Source: Cenococcum geophilum 1.58
Lineage: Eukaryota > Ascomycota > Dothideomycetes > Gloniales > Gloniaceae
DNA length: 64,000 nt
Reading direction: 5' to 3'
NCBI GenBank assembly: GCA_001692895.1
Contig: KV748223.1
Coordinates: 1,302,001 to 1,366,000, forward strand
Shown here: positions 60,701 to 64,000 of the stretch, piece after piece
Layout: every line of letters starts with the position of its first letter
Position numbering within the stretch: position 1 is the stretch's first letter
Notes under the pieces: model-generated
What the model saw: only the letters and a program-made list of their open reading frames with translations
Database searches by the model: none
Told to the model about the DNA's origin: nothing
Made by a program: the position numbers and the translations under genes

Positions 60701-61675
60701 ATATAGTTCGGCTCTAATATATAGAGATAAATCTGCTAACGCCTTAGTATCTCCGTTAAGATGTCTATATTCTTCTATTATAAAACTACTAGGCAACCGG
60801 AAAACGCTAATGCTAGCATAAAAGCGTACCTACAATAGGTAGTTGCCTATAGTTAAGATAACTGGGTGGATTACCTCCTACTAGGTGAATTCGTAGCGAA
60901 TAACTACGTCTTAACTACTATAGGACTTACCCCGTTCTTCGCGAACAAGGGATATTACCCCTAATCTGGCATAGAACCACTAGAACCTATTAATAAGAAA
61001 CTACTATATGGAAAACGCCTTAAGATATTACTTACCGACCAGCATGTAGACCGCATAAAAAATCTACTCAACTACTGTAAGGGAGAAATGGCCTAGGCTT
61101 AAGTAAAGTAGGCCTACTTCGCTGACTGTTATAGAACGCTACCACCGGAGATGCGTGTTGGCGACTAGGTATGGCTAAATGCACGCAATATCTCTACGCA
61201 GAGGCCTATAAAGTCACTTAATTATAAGAACCTTGGCCCCTACCTAATTAAACGAGTTATTAATAGGGGAGCCGTATACGAGCTAGAGCTCCCGCCTGCC
61301 CTAGCCACCTATAGGATATAGCCTGTATTTTACCTATAGCTACTATACCTTTATTAGCCTAACCCCTTACCGGGGTAGATATAGCCTAAACCCCTACTAG
61401 TACTAATCTAAGATAAGAATAAAGACGAGAACCATAAGGAGTGGACCGTTAAACGAATTATTAACTCTAAATACTTTAGTAAAGGTAGAGGACGACGGCT
61501 CTACTATAGAGCTATATATATAGGATTTGACATAGACCAGCTAGAATGGCAACTATAGAAAGACTTTAAAAATGCAAAGGATTTAATTAGCGACTTTTAC
61601 CACACGAACCTATAGAAACTGGGCCTAAGTAGAGATTTTATACCTAATCCTCTATGGGAGCCCTTATAGAGTTAA
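57790..61675 (+). pseudogene. pol: D pol with chromodomain
   Basis: Frame 2 throughout, one frame behind gag, suggesting a -1 gag-pol shift. Protease INCGATNKFID lies at 57866-57898 (Asp to Asn of DCGA). RT has FYVDYRGFN at 58778-58804 and intact YLDDILIYSDD at 59078-59110. RNase H spans about 59530-59830 (LKTNSLDYINAGVL, YNYKIYNKELL). Integrase runs about 60220-61000, with the zinc region near 60280-60420 and ITEDFV-like DFVVNLLPYK near 60505. The chromodomain is at 61439-61600: EWTVKRIINSKYFSKGRGRR, then YIGFDIDQ and DFKNAKDLISDF. The open frame at 58782-59015 is a shadow. Without the stops it would look functional, so D is the most recently active gypsy here. Confidence 0.9.
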
Positions 61676-61963
61676 ACCGTTATATATTGCCACGTAGGGG
61701 CAAATTGCCGTTAGATTGCCGTTAGATTGCGGTAAAGTGCGATTACGTAACTGGAATATTGTTGAGATGTCTAGGAACTTCGACCGGCGGTCGAAGTTGT
61801 TTAATTGGTTAAATTCTTAGATGCCAAGCCTTATTATATGATGTTGTTTTAAGCCTTTAGTAATACCCCCCTTTTCTTCTTTTCTATACCCTAAGTGTCC
61901 CTTCTATATGTATATAGTAACCACAGCGTCGCCGGAGCTCCGCCTCTATAGGAGGGGGGGTAG
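61676..61963 (+). other. D 3' untranslated region with P1 and polypurine tract
   Basis: It contains three tandem ATTGCCGTTAG-like units (61703-61730), P1 as a near-perfect palindrome (61776-61798), and GGAGGGGGGGTAG (61951-61963) against the LTR. P2 is absent. Confidence 0.7.
61776..61798 (+). repeat. P1 palindrome in D
   Basis: Arms AACTTCGACCG and CGGTCGAAGTT are perfect with one central base. Preceded by GAGATGTCTAGG, followed by GTTTAATTGGTTAAAT. Confidence 0.8.
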
Positions 61964-62155
61964 TGTTACGGAACCTTACTGTAGGGGCCTCCATAGGAGA
62001 GCCCCGTGCTCTCGCGTACACCTCGCGTATAGCTTATATCAGCTACGCGTAGGTATATCACCTCCTTACGCCCTCGACCCTTACGATCGATCGCGCAACG
62101 TCTTGTAGACTCCTCGAATACATACGTCTTGTAGCCACTGCCCCGTCCCGTAACA
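61964..62155 (+). repeat. D 3' LTR
   Basis: TGTTACGGAACC...CCCGTAACA, 192 bp, with intact TGTTACGG/CCGTAACA ends. An open frame at 61908-62108 is a shadow. Confidence 0.93.
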
Positions 62156-63555
62156 TAAAGCTGGTAATTTAGATAACGGTTAGCAAGGATACTGGTTTAT
62201 AAAAGGACTTCCGCTTAAATATTAAAGATACGCCATAGCTAAAACGGGAGCTAACCTAGATAGACAAACGTCCTTTGACTTTTATTAGCTGTAAAAAGCT
62301 ATAAAGGACAAACTTAGTTTATATAAGGGCGCAGATCGTCTATTAAAAATAGACCCCAAGGATTAGGGCCTTTATTAGCTAGTTAAGTAGTTTTATAATT
62401 AGCAGATAGTTATAAGTAAAGATACTACCCTTTAACTACCTACGATCTTTTAGCCAAATAAGATAGCTAACGCCCGTTAAGCTAGCTAGGAAACGGACCT
62501 AGAACTTAAGGAGCTTAACTATAGGAGAGAAGGAAGACTTCTAGACCTAGTAAGACCAGGTATATATAGAGGAGCCCTAATATAGTAGCAGTTACTACCT
62601 ACTATAGACCAGGAGATAGACGAAATGGCAAGCTAGTTAAGTTAAAAATTAAGCAAGATAGAGCTTACGGCAGCTATATAGTTAATGCCGTTCCTTAACT
62701 AAATTTAAAAGAACCTAGACAGGTTTATAACGCTATTAGATTAAGCTATAGTTTAAGACCTAGCATAAGGATATAGCCTAGCACTAGGATATAAAGACTA
62801 GCGGAACAGTGCCTAAGCTCCCTTTGTCCTGTAAGACTCTTAACCTCTATAGGATTATTAATATCCGTAGGACTTCTAATATCCGCAAGATTCTACTGCC
62901 TTTAGACAATTGTAGTAGGACGTATAGGGTTAGCAAGGCACGCGAGGACAAGGCTAATAGACCTGTTTTAGATACGGAGGGAGTTACCGTTTCACTAAGT
63001 ATAAATGCTAAGGGCTTAGGGATCTTATTTAGCAAGGACTTATATATCTGTCTAATTAAGAAAGACTAGTAGCTAAAATACGCGAGCGGCCTAAACCTAT
63101 ACTTCCATGGCTTGGTAATAAAGGACGACTAAAGGGTATTAAGGACTAGCTTTATATATATTAAGGGACAGACCTAAACAGACCAAGGAAAGAATAGACG
63201 TAATAGCGGGCCTTCTATAACGGAGTAGCGCTAAAGATTAGTAATAAGAAAAGTATAAACTAGGGGGACTACTATTAAAATCGCATAATCTTTAGAGACA
63301 GTAGGACAGCTACTAAGCTGTAGGAGAATAATATACAACTAGGAGATTATATATAGATTAGGTTACAGCCTATAAAGAAAACAGCTAAAGCTAGGGAGGA
63401 CTACTATTAGAATCGTCCAACCCTTAGAGACGGTCATTGGAGACAGACGCTTAACCAGTAAGCTCCGCAGTAGGCTCTGTAGCAGGTGTTATAGTAAGCT
63501 CCGCAACAGGCTCTACCGAGGGGTAGGATATTTAACTAGGGGACAGTTAAGTTCT
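62156..63555 (+). pseudogene. gag: E gag, C-terminal part with zinc knuckle
   Basis: Frame 0 continues the capsid (WFIKGLPLKY, AKTGANLDRQTSFDFY). A Gln-rich stretch with QYPQD repeats follows (about 62820-62910, most CAG/CAA now stops). The knuckle C-FR-C-GGS-H type is at 62964-63008 with Cys and His partly turned to Tyr. Two copies of a DYYxNR-x-FRD/LRDG unit 132 bp apart (about 63264 and 63396) and a QQAP-QQAL tail end near the TAA at about 63553. Open frames at 62809-63069 (plus) and 62847-63035 (minus) are shadows of this Gln-rich region. Confidence 0.6.
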
Positions 63556-64000
63556 AAGGTGGGGGAGGGGACGTAGGTAACGTATAAAAGATTTTTATTT
63601 ATCTGCTTAATTACAGTATTTCCTAAAGCTCCTTTCTTATTTACTTTCCTAATTACAACGCGTTAACGCGTTAATTAAGATAACCTACTGCAGAGATATT
63701 AGTTTAGCTTACCGCCTATTACTAAGCTAATAGCGATTTTCTATACCGGGCACGGAAAATCCTAATTAGTTTATTCAGCAGTAAAGCCGGCAGAACTCTA
63801 TACCGCCCCTAGAATTTGGTAATATACTAGCTATACAATAAGAACGGCACCAAGAGCCTTAATTAATTGCATAGATATAAAGCCGGTCGTATAATATAAA
63901 GCTAGACGTAGAGCTATATATAAAGCATTAATCAAACAACTATATAGAAGCCATAATCAGCCGTATATAGATGCAGACCTACGGCCAGCTAAAGAACCAA
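63556..64000. other. E downstream region with P2, no gene seen
   Basis: It starts with a purine-rich GGTGGGGGAGGGGACG and a TATAAAAG string, then the 14-bp palindrome ACGCGTTAACGCGT (63658-63671) and an extended P2 (63701-63796). No reading frame is recognised. Confidence 0.5.
63701..63796 (-). repeat. P2 extended foldback near E 3' end
   Basis: The core at about 63734-63761 has GATTTTCTATACCGGG and CACGGAAAATC arms. The flank order is the reverse complement of B, with GCAGAACTCTATACCGCC at the right end. Confidence 0.72.

Larger units (their letters stand above)
55811..62155 (+). mobile_element. Gypsy chromovirus D, complete, youngest gypsy, nested in E
   Basis: Two 192-bp LTRs, a TAAA duplication (55807-55810, 62156-62159), gag, protease, RT, RNase H, integrase and chromodomain on the plus strand. 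RIP is lighter than elsewhere: RT keeps YLDD. A GGAGGGGGGGTAG polypurine tract directly precedes the 3' LTR. Confidence 0.95.
54124..64000 (+). mobile_element. Element E, gag-bearing retroelement, partial, hosts D
   Basis: It starts TGTAGTGGGGTAAAATAGG exactly where A3 homology ends, suggesting a 5' LTR (extent unclear, at least to about 54230). A gag-like frame follows and is split by D at 55810/62156 with a 4-bp TAAA duplication. The gag ends near 63553. No pol was seen before the window ends, so E may be non-autonomous or run out of the window. The right limit is unknown. Confidence 0.6.

Noticed and set aside
62809..63069. Open frame of 86 codons in E
   Set aside because: Frame 0 here restores a Gln-rich stretch and zinc knuckle continuous with E gag, so this frame is a shadow.

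Overview
The window looks like AT-rich heterochromatin from a filamentous ascomycete (Pezizomycotina). I see no intact host gene, tRNA or rRNA. Nearly all of it is dead LTR retrotransposons inserted into one another. Damage follows repeat-induced point mutation (RIP) of the CpA-to-TpA type: CA and TG dinucleotides are scarce, CG is kept, Gln/Arg/Trp codons have become stops, and the paired Asp of reverse transcriptase (RT) active sites has usually become Asn-Asn. Long open frames are therefore mostly accidental; element frames must be read through RIP-made stops.

Layout. 1-3862: unclassified, heavily mutated. 3863-15859: gypsy chromovirus copy A1 (minus strand, lacking its 3' end), whose 5' LTR is split by chromovirus G2 (9502-15477). 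15860-16566 and 49775-52137: the two halves of an older block U, which holds a mutated coding frame with 81-bp in-frame repeats. 16567-49774: chromovirus C (minus), which split U and was itself hit three times: by chromovirus B (17593-24510, TSD TTTTA), by a copia element X (26382-32636, TSD GTAAT), and in its 5' LTR by A2, a full-length second A copy (35757-49744, TSD TTTCT). A2 carries a copia element, Copia1 (41953-47968, TSD GGCAC). 52138-54123: A3, the 3' part of a third A copy, cut at 54124 by element E, whose gag is in turn split by chromovirus D (55811-62155, 4-bp TSD TAAA). D is the least damaged and still has YLDD in its RT.

All five gypsy elements with a visible pol (A, B, C, D, G2) encode a C-terminal chromodomain. 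C, D and G2 have a Tf1/sushi-type self-priming arrangement in which an LTR segment is complementary to the primer-binding site just downstream of the 5' LTR. Both copia elements keep one continuous gag-pol frame broken only by substitutions.

The least explained feature is a pair of palindromic modules, P1 (23 bp, arms AACTTYRACCG/CGGTYRAAGTT) and P2 (core GATTTTCTATCCC/GGGATAGAAAATC, up to about 100 bp with flanks). They recur between the end of pol and the 3' LTR of unrelated gypsy and copia elements.
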